DNA of 64,000 bases, from positions 1 to 64,000 of the forward strand of contig NZ_JOHS01000017.1 in assembly GCF_000725625.1 (NCBI RefSeq), in the 5' to 3' direction. Numbering within the stretch: position 1 is the first letter of the stretch; every line of letters starts with the position of its first letter. The notes beneath the pieces were generated by a model, which saw only the letters and a program-made list of their open reading frames with translations, did no database searches and had not been told where the DNA came from. Made by a program: the position numbers and the translations under genes. Origin of the DNA: Streptomyces sp. NRRL F-6676. Lineage in GTDB: Bacteria; Actinomycetota; Actinomycetes; Streptomycetales; Streptomycetaceae. Of the stretch, positions 1 through 8,644 are shown piece after piece.

Positions 1-95
1 CCGCCAACTCACCCCGGAGCCGTTCCACCTCCCCCAACCTCATACCGAGAAGATGCCCAACACCAGGCGAGATCACCCAACGTAACGAAGCACTA

Positions 96-614
96 CTAGA
101 GCAGCCCCGCCTCGTTCTCGGCCGCCGTCAGCCGGCGCAGCACCGCGCCGCAGCGGCGGGCGTAGGCGTGTTGCAGGCCCCGTACCGCCGGGCCGCCCGC
201 CCGCGCGTACCACTTCGCCGGCCGGCTGAACGCCGTCACCGTCAGCCACACCGTGCCGTCCCCGGTGCGGTCGAGCACGAACGACTCCTCGCCCTGCTCC
301 GGATGCCCTTGCAGCGTGCCGTACGCCCAGCCCCGGCGGCGCGGCTCGTCCAGCGTCCACACCACCCGGCACGGGGCCTTGATCAGCCCGCCCAGTACGA
401 CGGTGACGTCGACACCCGGTGCCGCCGCCGGTGTTCCGTCGCTGATGCCGACGCCCACCGCGCGGTGCATCTCCCAGCCGAACAGCGCCTCGGTGGCGCG
501 GCGGAACACCCCCTCGCCCTCGCCGACGCGCGAGCGCACGTGCAGGCGGTGGTACCCGGGCGGGCAGTGCTCGGGCTCCCGCGTCGCGCCGACATCCTCG
601 TACGTGAACGACAT
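96..614 (-). CDS. DUF1990 family protein
   Basis: 172-residue protein of unknown function. The opening MSFTYEDVGATRE, the PPGYHRLHVRSRVG segment, and the later WTLDEPRRRGWAYGTLQGHPEQG and SFVLDRTGDGTVWLTV stretches are what I recognise as the DUF1990 family, a small single-domain group (often about 170 residues) with no established reaction. No signal peptide or membrane segment. The ATG at 614 is preferred over an upstream in-frame TTG at 623; neither has a strong Shine-Dalgarno. It lies downstream of the secreted metalloprotease gene on the same strand but a strong hairpin separates them, so it probably has its own promoter or depends on read-through. Confidence 0.75.
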   Translation of the reverse strand: MSFTYEDVGATREPEHCPPGYHRLHVRSRVGEGEGVFRRATEALFGWEMHRAVGVGISDGTPAAAPGVDVTVVLGGLIKAPCRVVWTLDEPRRRGWAYGTLQGHPEQGEESFVLDRTGDGTVWLTVTAFSRPAKWYARAGGPAVRGLQHAYARRCGAVLRRLTAAENEAGLL

Positions 615-630
615 GGGGCCCAAGGGTAGA

Positions 631-663
631 GCCGCCCCCGGCGCACGTCGCGCCGGGGGCGGC
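631..663 (-). terminator. Strong hairpin between M4 protease and DUF1990 genes
   Basis: A perfect 13-bp inverted repeat (GCCGCCCCCGGCG, 7-nt loop, CGCCGGGGGCGGC) sits 21 bp after the stop of the metalloprotease gene. G/C-rich hairpins without a T tract are the usual form of streptomycete terminators. Confidence 0.6.
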
Positions 664-684
664 CCACCTGGACGAGTGTCGCCA

Positions 685-2340
685 CTAGTTCACGTTGACG
701 CCACTCCAAGCCGCCGCCACCGCGTTGTACTCGGTGCTGCCCGAGCCGTACAGGGCCGACGCCGCGCTCAGCGTCGCCGTGCGGGCGCCGGAGTACTTGG
801 TGGTCGACGTCATGTACGTCGTCAGCGCCTTGTACCAGATCTGAAGCGCCTTGGCGCGGCCGATGCCGGTGACCGTGGAGCCGTTGGACGTCGGCGAGTT
901 GTAGCTGACGCCGTTGATCGTCTTCGCGCCGCTGCCCTCGGACAGCAGGTAGAAGAAGTGGTTGGCGACGCCGGACGAGTAGTGCACGTCCTTGTTGCCC
1001 ACGGAGGAGGACCAGTAGTCGGCGGAGCCGCCGTCCTTGCTGGGCTTGTCCATGTAGCGCAGCGGCGAGCCGTCGCCGTTGATGTCGATCTCCTCGCCGA
1101 TGAGGTAGTCGCCCTTGTCGGAGGAGTTGTTCGCGTAGAACTCCACGCCGGTGCCGAAGATGTCCGAGGTGGCCTCGTTCAGGCCGCCGGACTCACCGCT
1201 GTAGTTGAGGCCCGCCGTGGCCGAGGTGACGCCGTGGCTCATCTCGTGGCCGGCGACGTCCAGCGCGGTCAGCGGGTGGTTGTTCCCGGAGCCGTCGCCG
1301 TACGTCATGCAGAAGCAGCTGTCGTCCCAGAACGCGTTGACGTAGTTGCTGCCGTAGTGGACCCGGGAGTACGCGCCCACGCCGTTGTTCTTGATGCCGT
1401 TGCGGTTGAACGTGCTCTTGTAGAAGTCCCAGGTCTCCTGCGCGCCGTAGGCCGCGTCGGCGGCGGCCGTCTGGTCGGTCGAGGAGCTGGAGGCCGCGCC
1501 GGTGCCCCACACGTCGTCCGCGTCGGTGAACAGCGTGCCGGTGCCGGAGGTGCGGTGGGCCAGGTTGTACGTCTTGTGGCCGCCGCGCGTGGTGTCGTAC
1601 AGCTGGTACGTCGAGCCGGACTTGGTGGTGCTCAGGGTGACGGTCCCCGAGTACAGGGTCTTGCCGGTGCCGGTCTCGATGCCCTGGTACTCGTAGAGCT
1701 TCTTGCCGGTGGCGGCGTCCGTGATGACGTGCAGCTCGTTGGGGGTGCCGTCGTCCTGGAGGCCGCCGACGACCGTCTCGTACGCCAGCACGGGGGTGCC
1801 GCTCGCCGCCCAGATCACCTTGCGGGGGGCGCGGTCGGCGTCGGTCTGCGCGGAGCCGGCGTCCTTCGCGGCGGTCAGGGCCTGCTTCTCGGCCTTGGAC
1901 GCGGCGACCTTCGGGGTCACCGAGGCGACCTTGATGGTGGCCTTCGTCGCCCTGGTCACGCTCTTCGTCGCGCCGGAGGCGGACTCGTGCACGACCAGGT
2001 CGCCGCCGAGCACCGGCAGGCCGGCGTAGGTGCGCTCGTAGCGGGTGTGGACGGCGCCGTCGGCGTCCTTGACGACGTCTCTGACGACCAGCTTCTCCTT
2101 GGCACCGAGACCTATCTGCCGCGCCGTGTCGGGCGCGGCGGCCTCGGCCTGCCGGACGAGGCTCGTGCGTGCGCTCGCCGACAGCTTCAGCGGTGCCGCG
2201 GCGAGGGTGGAACCGCCCTGGTCGGCGGGGGTCTGTGCGGCTGCCCCGGTGGTCAGACCGGTGGTCAGCAGGGCTCCGGCCGCGACGGCGGTGGCGATGG
2301 CCAGAGTGGTGCGCTTGTGACGCGCGTAGAGGGGAGTCAC
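685..2340 (-). CDS. Secreted M4 (thermolysin-like) neutral metalloprotease
   Basis: 551-residue extracellular zinc endopeptidase precursor. The N-terminus has basic residues (YARHKR) and a hydrophobic stretch ending near AAAQT, a Sec signal peptide. A propeptide of the FTP/PepSY type follows to about residue 220. In the catalytic domain the zinc motif HEMSH is at 365-369 (E366 catalytic) and the third ligand E389 lies in GGLNEATSD, exactly 20 residues after H369 as in thermolysin. The VHYSSGVANHFFYL segment carries the transition-state His region. GTG start at 2340 is fixed by AAGGAG 6 nt upstream. Monocistronic: a 500-bp spacer precedes it and a hairpin follows. Likely degrades extracellular protein during mycelial growth. 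Family assignment is firm; substrate is inferred. Confidence 0.95.
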   Translation of the reverse strand: MTPLYARHKRTTLAIATAVAAGALLTTGLTTGAAAQTPADQGGSTLAAAPLKLSASARTSLVRQAEAAAPDTARQIGLGAKEKLVVRDVVKDADGAVHTRYERTYAGLPVLGGDLVVHESASGATKSVTRATKATIKVASVTPKVAASKAEKQALTAAKDAGSAQTDADRAPRKVIWAASGTPVLAYETVVGGLQDDGTPNELHVITDAATGKKLYEYQGIETGTGKTLYSGTVTLSTTKSGSTYQLYDTTRGGHKTYNLAHRTSGTGTLFTDADDVWGTGAASSSSTDQTAAADAAYGAQETWDFYKSTFNRNGIKNNGVGAYSRVHYGSNYVNAFWDDSCFCMTYGDGSGNNHPLTALDVAGHEMSHGVTSATAGLNYSGESGGLNEATSDIFGTGVEFYANNSSDKGDYLIGEEIDINGDGSPLRYMDKPSKDGGSADYWSSSVGNKDVHYSSGVANHFFYLLSEGSGAKTINGVSYNSPTSNGSTVTGIGRAKALQIWYKALTTYMTSTTKYSGARTATLSAASALYGSGSTEYNAVAAAWSGVNVN

Positions 2341-2849
2341 GCAAGCTCCTTGTGTGGGGGTGCCCGTGAGGCGTGGGGGACCTCGCGGACGAGTGAAGTT
2401 GCGGTGCGGTGAGCCGTGCGCTGGAAGAGTGACATTGAAGACGTGTGCATGTCAGGACCCTGTCGAGACGTTGGCCGAAAATCGTCCGGCAAGTGAAGAT
2501 CGGTGTACGCAATGCGGAACGGATCTTCTGTCGGGCTGCGGGGACCGCCGGCCGGCGGCGGGCGGAGTGGCGCCGGCGGGCGTGTGGCGGCCGGTAGCGC
2601 GAAGGACGGCCTGCGTGCAAGGACTTGACCGTGCGTCAGTCCCGGACGCCGGTTGTCCTCACCGGCGCTCAGCCGGCGCGCCCCGGCCGTGCGCCGGCTG
2701 CCTCTCCCGCACCCTCCGCCCGTTCCGTCACACCGGCCGAATCGGCCCCGCTGGCCGAAACCTTTCCCTCGCCGTGCCAGGAGCGCCACAGCGCCGCATA
2801 CGCACCGCCTTCCTCCGACGGCGGTTCCCCGGCAGTCGCCCGGCGGTTC
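2341..2849. other. 509-bp intergenic spacer upstream of the M4 protease
   Basis: No convincing gene on either strand. It should hold the protease promoter near 2400-2520 and the 3' end of the ABC exporter transcript. I see G/C-rich partial inverted repeats around 2650-2690 (CCGGCG elements) and a short direct repeat of GGCGGTTCC near 2820-2850, but no clear -10/-35 pair and no divergent LysR activator gene, which often accompanies streptomycete secreted proteases. Confidence 0.4.
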
Positions 2850-4739
2850 CTACGCCAGGCTCTCCCGCCATGCCCGGTGCAGGTCCGCGAAGCGGCCCGT
2901 GCCGGTGATCAGGGTGGACGGGGTGCCGTCCTCCACCACGCGGCCGTGTTCCATCACCAGGACCCGGTCCGCGATCTCCACCGTCGACAGGCGGTGGGCG
3001 ATGACCACCGCCGTACGGCCCCGCAGCACCGTCTCCATCGCCCGCTGCACCGCCCGCTCGCCCGGTACGTCCAGGGAGCTGGTCGCCTCGTCGAGGATCA
3101 GCACCCCGGGGTCGGCGAGCAACGCGCGGGCGAACGCGACCAGTTGGCGCTGGCCCGCCGAGATGCGGCCGCCCCGTTTGCGGACGTCCGTGTCGTAGCC
3201 GTCGGGCAGCGCGGCGATGAAGTCGTGCGCGCCGATCGCCTTCGCGGCCCGCTCGATCTCCTCCCGGGTCGCGTCCGGGCGCCCGAGCGCGATGTTCTCC
3301 GCGACCGAGCCGGAGAACAGGAACGCCTCCTGCGTCACCATCACCACGCCCCGCCGCAGCTCCGCCGTGCTCAGCGCGCGCAGATCGACGCCGTCGAGCA
3401 GTACCCGGCCCTCGGTCGGGTCGTAGAAGCGGGCCAGCAGCTTCGCCAGCGTCGACTTGCCCGCACCCGTGGAACCGACCACCGCCACCGTCTGCCCGGC
3501 CGGCAGCGTCAGTGAGAAGCGGGGCAGCACCTCGCCGCCCGTGCGGTACGCGAACCGCACGCCGTCGAACACCACCTCGCGCCCCGGCAGTTCCGACGGG
3601 GCCGGCGGCAGCGGCAGCGGTTCGGCGGGCTCCGGCACCGAGGGGCGCTGCGCCAGCAGCCCCGCGATCTTCTCCAGCGAGGCCGCCGCCGAGTGATAGG
3701 AGTTGAGGAACATGCCGAGCCGGTCGATCGGGTCGTACAGCCGCCGCAGATACAGCACGGCCGCCGCCAGCACACCCAGCGCCAGCGTGCCGTCCGCCAC
3801 CCGGTGGGCGCCCCACAGCACCATCCCGGCCACCGCCGTGTTCGCCACCAGCCGGGAGCCGATCACATAGCGGGCCATCTCCAGCATGCCGTCGCCGTTG
3901 GCGCGGGCGTGGCGCTGGTTCAGTACGCGGAAGTCGGCGTCGTTGACGGCCTCGCGGCGGAACGCGCGGACCGGGCGGATGCCGTTCATCGTCTCCGCGA
4001 ACTTCACGATCACCGCCGCGATCGCCGTCGACCGCAGCCGGAACACCCGGCCCACCCGGCGCCGGTACATCCGGACCAGCCCGTACAGCGGCACGAACGA
4101 GGCCACCGCGACCGCGCCCAGGCCGAGGTCCAGCCAGAGCAGCATCGCCGAGATGTAGACGAAGGAGAGGATCACCATGACCAGCTCCTGCAACCCCTCG
4201 TTGAGGAGCTCGCGCAGGGACTCGACGTCGGTCGTGGAGCGGGAGATCAGCCGTCCCGAGGTGTAGCGCTCGTGGAAGTCGATGCTCAGCGCCTGGGCGT
4301 GCCGGAAGATCCGGCCGCGCAGATCGAGCAGCACGTCCTGGCTGACCCGGGCGGAGGAGGCGATGAAGGCGTACTGCAACGCGCCGGAGGCGGCCGCCGC
4401 GACCAGATAGCCGACGGCCACCGCGATCAGCGGCCCGTGCCGGCCGTCCCGGAACGCGGGTACGGCGCGGTCGATGGCGTACGCCACGAGCAGCGGACCG
4501 ACCTGCGCGGCCGCCTGCTGGACCAGGAGCAGGGCGACGGTGAGCACCACGCGGGGGCGCATCGGTGCGAGCAGGGAGCGCAGGAGGGTGCCGGTCGCGC
4601 CGGGCGGGGCGGGGAGGGCGTCCCGGTCGAACGGGTCGCCGGAGCCCGCCGGCCCGGACGGGGCGTCGGGGGTCACGGCGGCCCCGCCCGCCGCGGCCTC
4701 CTCGTCGTTCGGTCCGGCGGCGGTCGTGGGCGCGGTCAT
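2850..4739 (-). CDS. ABC exporter half-transporter (permease-ATPase), second of a heterodimer
   Basis: 629 residues: a disordered acidic/proline-rich N-terminus (about 1-45), a six-helix type IV exporter domain (about 50-340), and an ATPase domain with Walker A GSTGAGKST, Walker B VLILDEATSSLD (catalytic Glu present) and switch His in AVVIAHRLS. The signature is non-canonical, RISAGQRQ instead of LSGGQ. The ATG at 4739 overlaps the stop of the upstream partner by 4 bp (ATGA), so the two are translationally coupled and probably form one heterodimer. In such pairs (TmrAB, BmrCD type) one of the two ATP sites is degenerate; this subunit supplies the bad signature while the partner supplies the altered Walker B. 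Substrate unknown, lipid or drug export is usual. Confidence 0.9.
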   Translation of the reverse strand: MTAPTTAAGPNDEEAAAGGAAVTPDAPSGPAGSGDPFDRDALPAPPGATGTLLRSLLAPMRPRVVLTVALLLVQQAAAQVGPLLVAYAIDRAVPAFRDGRHGPLIAVAVGYLVAAAASGALQYAFIASSARVSQDVLLDLRGRIFRHAQALSIDFHERYTSGRLISRSTTDVESLRELLNEGLQELVMVILSFVYISAMLLWLDLGLGAVAVASFVPLYGLVRMYRRRVGRVFRLRSTAIAAVIVKFAETMNGIRPVRAFRREAVNDADFRVLNQRHARANGDGMLEMARYVIGSRLVANTAVAGMVLWGAHRVADGTLALGVLAAAVLYLRRLYDPIDRLGMFLNSYHSAAASLEKIAGLLAQRPSVPEPAEPLPLPPAPSELPGREVVFDGVRFAYRTGGEVLPRFSLTLPAGQTVAVVGSTGAGKSTLAKLLARFYDPTEGRVLLDGVDLRALSTAELRRGVVMVTQEAFLFSGSVAENIALGRPDATREEIERAAKAIGAHDFIAALPDGYDTDVRKRGGRISAGQRQLVAFARALLADPGVLILDEATSSLDVPGERAVQRAMETVLRGRTAVVIAHRLSTVEIADRVLVMEHGRVVEDGTPSTLITGTGRFADLHRAWRESLA

Positions 4740-6643
4740 CGGCGGACCTCCGGTTCCGTTGCCGGGGCGGCGGGTGCGGCAGGTGCGGCAGGTGTCGCGG
4801 ACGGGGCGGCGTCGGCAGGGGCCGGCGCCGGCCCCTGCCCCGGCTCCGCCTCCGCGCCCGACATCAGATGGGCGTACTCCGCGTTGTCGCGGAGGAGTTC
4901 GTGGTGGGTGCCGACGGCGGTGATACGGCCGGCGGAGAGCAGCGCGACCCGGTCGGCGAGGAGGACCGTGGAGGGGCGGTGGGCCACGACCAGTGCCGTC
5001 GTGCCGGCCAGTACCCGGCGCAGCGCCGCCTCGACCGCGGCCTCCGTGTGGACGTCCAGCGCGGACAGCGGGTCGTCCAGGACGAGGAAGCGGGGCCGGC
5101 CGACGACCGCGCGGGCCAGCGCCAGCCGCTGGCGCTGACCGCCGGACAGGCTCAGGCCCTGCTCGCCCACCTGTGTCCCGGTGCCCTGCGGCAACGCGTG
5201 CACGAAGTCCGCCTGCGCCACCGCGAGCGCCCGCTCCAGCTCGGGTTCGCCCGCCGTGTCCGGGGCGCCCATCAGGACGTTCTCGCCCGCGGACGCCGAG
5301 AACAGCGTGGGCTCCTCGAACGCCATGGCCACCAGCGTGCGCAGCTCCTGTCTCGGCATCGCGGTGATGTCCCGCCCGTCGAGCGTGATCCGCCCCTCCG
5401 TCGCCTCGTGCAGCCGGGGGACGAGCGCCGTCAGCGTGGTCTTGCCGCTGCCCGTCGCCCCGACCAGGGCCATCGTCTCGCCGGGCCGGATGTGCAGGTC
5501 GATGCGGTCCAGGACGGGCGGCGAGTCGGCCGGGGCGTCCGGATACCGGAACCGCACCCCGTCGAACAGCACGCCGTCGGGCGGGTCGGGAACCCCCACG
5601 GCCCCGTCCGCCCGTCCGGCCGCGTCGTCCGCCCCGCTCTCCTCGTCCTCCGCCATCACCTCGAAGTACCGTGCTGTCGCCGTCGCCGCCTCCTGGCTCA
5701 TCGCCAGCAGGAAGCCGATGGAGTCCACCGGCCAGCGCAGCGCCAGCGCCGTCGACAGGAAGGCGACCAGCGTGCCCGCGGACAGGGTGCCGTCCGCCAC
5801 CCGCACCGTCCCGAGGACGAGCGCCGCGCCGATCGCCAGTTCGGGCAGGGTGACCATCACCGCGAAGATCGACGCCAGCAGCCGCGCCTTCGCCAGTTCC
5901 GTCCCGCGCAGCGTCCCCGACAGCTCGCGGAAGGCGCGCGCCTGGCTGCGGTGCCGGCCGAAGCCCTTGACGATGCGGATGCCGAGCACGCTCTCCTCGA
6001 CCACGGTGGTCAGATCGCCCACCTGGTCCTGCGCCCGCCGCGCCACCAGCGAGTACCGCCGCTCGAACATCGCGCACACGATCATCACCGGCACCGCCGG
6101 CCCCAGGATCACCAGCCCCAGCGCCCAGTCCTGGGCCAGCATGATGACCACGCCCACCAGGATCGTCACGCCGTTGACCAGCAGGAACGTCAGCGGGAAG
6201 GCGAGGAACTGGCGCAGCAGCATCAGGTCCGTCGTCCCCCGGGACAGCAGCTGTCCGGACGCCCACCGGTCGTGGAAGGCCACCGGCAGCCGCTGGAGGT
6301 GCCGGTACAGGTCGGCCCGCAGCTCCGCCTCCACCTGCGACAGCGGGCGGGCCACCAGCCACCGCCGCAGCCCGAACAGCAGCGCCTCGGCGACCCCGAG
6401 CAGCAGCAGATACAGCGCGCCCAGCCACACCCCCCGCGAATCCCGGTCCGCGACCGGGCCGTCCACCATCCACTTCAGGACCAGCGGGATCACCAGCCCC
6501 ACGCACGAGGCGACTATCGCGACGAACGCGGCCGTGAACAGCCGCACCCGCACCGGCCGCACGTACGGCCACAGGCGCAGCAGGGTGCGGACGGCGGAGC
6601 GGTCGGTGGAGCGGTCGGTGGGGGTGGCACGGGTCTCGGACAT
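4736..6643 (-). CDS. ABC exporter half-transporter (permease-ATPase), first of a heterodimer
   Basis: 635 residues, same architecture as the downstream partner: short N-terminus, six membrane helices (about 35-320), ATPase domain with Walker A GATGSGKTT, canonical signature LSLSGGQRQR, and Walker B FLVLDDPLSALD, where the catalytic glutamate is replaced by aspartate. Combined with the partner's ISAGQ signature this gives one consensus and one degenerate ATP site. The C-terminal 40 residues are an Ala/Pro-rich tail encoded by a run of near-repeats, which overlaps the partner's start. The gene starts at 6643 and the next gene upstream is divergent, so the promoter lies between about 6650 and 6900. 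Confidence 0.9.
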   Translation of the reverse strand: MSETRATPTDRSTDRSAVRTLLRLWPYVRPVRVRLFTAAFVAIVASCVGLVIPLVLKWMVDGPVADRDSRGVWLGALYLLLLGVAEALLFGLRRWLVARPLSQVEAELRADLYRHLQRLPVAFHDRWASGQLLSRGTTDLMLLRQFLAFPLTFLLVNGVTILVGVVIMLAQDWALGLVILGPAVPVMIVCAMFERRYSLVARRAQDQVGDLTTVVEESVLGIRIVKGFGRHRSQARAFRELSGTLRGTELAKARLLASIFAVMVTLPELAIGAALVLGTVRVADGTLSAGTLVAFLSTALALRWPVDSIGFLLAMSQEAATATARYFEVMAEDEESGADDAAGRADGAVGVPDPPDGVLFDGVRFRYPDAPADSPPVLDRIDLHIRPGETMALVGATGSGKTTLTALVPRLHEATEGRITLDGRDITAMPRQELRTLVAMAFEEPTLFSASAGENVLMGAPDTAGEPELERALAVAQADFVHALPQGTGTQVGEQGLSLSGGQRQRLALARAVVGRPRFLVLDDPLSALDVHTEAAVEAALRRVLAGTTALVVAHRPSTVLLADRVALLSAGRITAVGTHHELLRDNAEYAHLMSGAEAEPGQGPAPAPADAAPSATPAAPAAPAAPATEPEVRR

Positions 6644-6947
6644 CAGGAGCGACTGTACGGATCGCCACTGACAGTGCCCACCGAGTTTCGGCCGGACCGC
6701 CCTGGTCCGAAGGACCTACGCCCCCCCAGGCCCGCGCCCCGGCGGGGCCCCCGTGGCACGGGCTCGCGGGGCCCCCGCCGGCCCCCGTCGCACGGCGCGT
6801 GGGGCCCCCGCCGGCCCTCGTCGCACGGATCGCGCGGGGCCCCCGGCCGCCCCGTCCGGTCGTACCCCCGCATCAACCGATCGGACGATGCCGGCCCGAG
6901 CGGGACGGGCGATGTGCCGGCACCCCGCCCGCCGCCACCCTGGAGTC

Positions 6948-7898
6948 ATGCCCGCCACCCCGGTCTCCGCCTTCACCTCCGCCTCCACCTCCACCGAGCC
7001 CGTCATCGAAGTCAGCGGCCTGCGCAAGTCCTACGGCGGCCGGAACGTCGTCGACGGCGTCTCCTTCACCGTCGAGGAGGGCGAGATCTTCGGCGTCCTC
7101 GGCCCGAACGGCGCCGGCAAGACCACCACCGTCGAGTGCGTCGAGGGCCTGCGGGTGCCCGACGCCGGCCGGGTCCGGGTCGCCGGGCTCGACCCCGTCG
7201 CCGACCACGAGCAGGTCACCCGGGTCCTCGGCGTCCAGCTCCAGCAATCCGAGCTCCAGGCCAAACTCACCGTCCGCGAGGCCCTGGAGCTGTACGCCTC
7301 CTTCGCCCCGCGCCCCGCGAACTGGCGCCCCCTGGCCGAACGCCTGGGCCTGGACGCCAAGCTCACCACCCGGTTCGCGAAGCTGTCCGGCGGCCAGAAG
7401 CAGCGGCTGTTCATCGCGCTCGCCCTGATCGGCGACCCCCGTGTCGTCGTCCTGGACGAGCTGACCACCGGACTTGACCCGCGCGCCCGGCGCGACACCT
7501 GGCAGCTCATCGAGGACGTCCGCGCGGGCGGCGTCACCGTCCTGCTCGTCACCCACTTCATGGAGGAGGCGCAGCGGCTCTGCGACCGGATCGCCGTCCT
7601 CGACAAGGGCCGGATCGCCGCCCTGGACACCCCGCAGGGCCTGATCCGGCGCTCGGCGGGCGCCACCGTCATCAGCTTCACCCCGTCCGCGCCCCTGGAC
7701 GAGGAACTGCTCGCCGCGCTCCCCGAGCTCGCCTCGGTCGCGCACAAGGACGGCCGGCTCACCCTGTCCGGCACCGACGCCACCGTCGACGCCGTCCTCA
7801 CCCTCCTGGCCCGCCACCGCATCACCGCCCACCAGCTCCGCGTCACCGACGCCACGCTCGACGACGCGTTCCTCGACCTCACGGAGGACGTGGCATGA
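6948..7898 (+). CDS. ABC-2 type exporter ATPase (DrrA-like)
   Basis: 316 residues. After a Ser/Thr-rich leader the ATPase core begins at VIEVSGLRKSYGG, with Walker A GPNGAGKTTT, signature KLSGGQKQRLF, Walker B VVVLDELTTGLD and switch VTHFMEE, then a C-terminal domain typical of DrrA/CcmA-like subunits. The ATG at 6948 is chosen because it puts about 20 residues before the first strand; longer in-frame extensions upstream are low-complexity G/C. The stop overlaps the permease start by 4 bp, and a histidine kinase and response regulator follow, so this is an exporter operon with its own two-component system. Membrane-active drugs are a common trigger for such sets, which is inference here. Confidence 0.9.
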   Translation: MPATPVSAFTSASTSTEPVIEVSGLRKSYGGRNVVDGVSFTVEEGEIFGVLGPNGAGKTTTVECVEGLRVPDAGRVRVAGLDPVADHEQVTRVLGVQLQQSELQAKLTVREALELYASFAPRPANWRPLAERLGLDAKLTTRFAKLSGGQKQRLFIALALIGDPRVVVLDELTTGLDPRARRDTWQLIEDVRAGGVTVLLVTHFMEEAQRLCDRIAVLDKGRIAALDTPQGLIRRSAGATVISFTPSAPLDEELLAALPELASVAHKDGRLTLSGTDATVDAVLTLLARHRITAHQLRVTDATLDDAFLDLTEDVA

Positions 7899-8644
7899 AC
7901 ACCGCGCTGCTCAACCCCGCCGTCCTGCGCACCGAGATACGCCTGTTCCGCCGCGAACCCGGCGCCCTCTTCTGGATCGTCTGCTTCCCCGCCCTCCTGC
8001 TGGCGATCCTCGGCTCCGTCCCCTCCTTCCGGCAGCACGACGACTCCCTCGGCGGGCTCCGCCTCGTCGACACCTATGTGCCCGTCACCGTGCTGCTCGG
8101 CATGATCCTCGGCGGGTTGCAGGGCATGCCGCAGGTCCTCACCGGCTACCGCGAGCGCGGCATCCTGCGCCGGATGTCCACCACCCCGGTCCGGCCCGCC
8201 GCGCTGCTCCTCGCGCACATGGTGGTCTTCGCGGGCGCGGCCCTCGCCTCCGCGCTGCTCGCGCTCCTCGTCGGCCGGCTCGCCTTCGACGTGCGGCTGC
8301 CCGCGCAGGGCTTCGGGTACGCGCTCGCGCTGCTGCTCGGCGTCGCGGTCGCGCTGGCGCTCGGCTCGCTGGTCTCCGCGCTGTCCCGCACCACGAAGAT
8401 CGCCGGGGCGGTGGGCAGCGCGGTGCTGTTCCCGATGATGTTCTGCGCGGGCCTGTGGGTGCCGGTGCAGAACATGCCGGACGTGCTGGCCCGGATCGTC
8501 GGGTGGACGCCGTTCGGCGCCGCCGCCCAGGCCCTGAACGAGGCCGCCGCAGGGGACTGGCCCGGCTGGTCCCACCTGGGCGTGCTCGCCGCCTGGACGG
8601 TGCTGCTCACCGCCGGGGCCGCGCGCTGGTTCCGCTGGGAATGA
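7895..8644 (+). CDS. ABC-2 type exporter permease
   Basis: 249 residues with six predicted membrane helices: FWIVCFPALLLAILG near 25-45, VPVTVLLGMILGG near 65-80, then four more to GVLAAWTVLLTAGAA at the C-terminus. The YRERGILRRMSTTPV loop between helices 2 and 3 is the family hallmark of ABC2_membrane proteins. It partners the preceding ATPase, with which it overlaps by 4 bp, and its stop overlaps the most upstream candidate start of the kinase gene. Confidence 0.9.
   Translation: MNTALLNPAVLRTEIRLFRREPGALFWIVCFPALLLAILGSVPSFRQHDDSLGGLRLVDTYVPVTVLLGMILGGLQGMPQVLTGYRERGILRRMSTTPVRPAALLLAHMVVFAGAALASALLALLVGRLAFDVRLPAQGFGYALALLLGVAVALALGSLVSALSRTTKIAGAVGSAVLFPMMFCAGLWVPVQNMPDVLARIVGWTPFGAAAQALNEAAAGDWPGWSHLGVLAAWTVLLTAGAARWFRWE

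Noticed and set aside
2850..6668. A single 1272-codon open frame covering both ABC exporter genes
   Set aside because: Only its 3' half (to 4739) has coding content. The upstream half is a frame-shifted shadow of the partner gene, rich in Gly/Arg/Ala.
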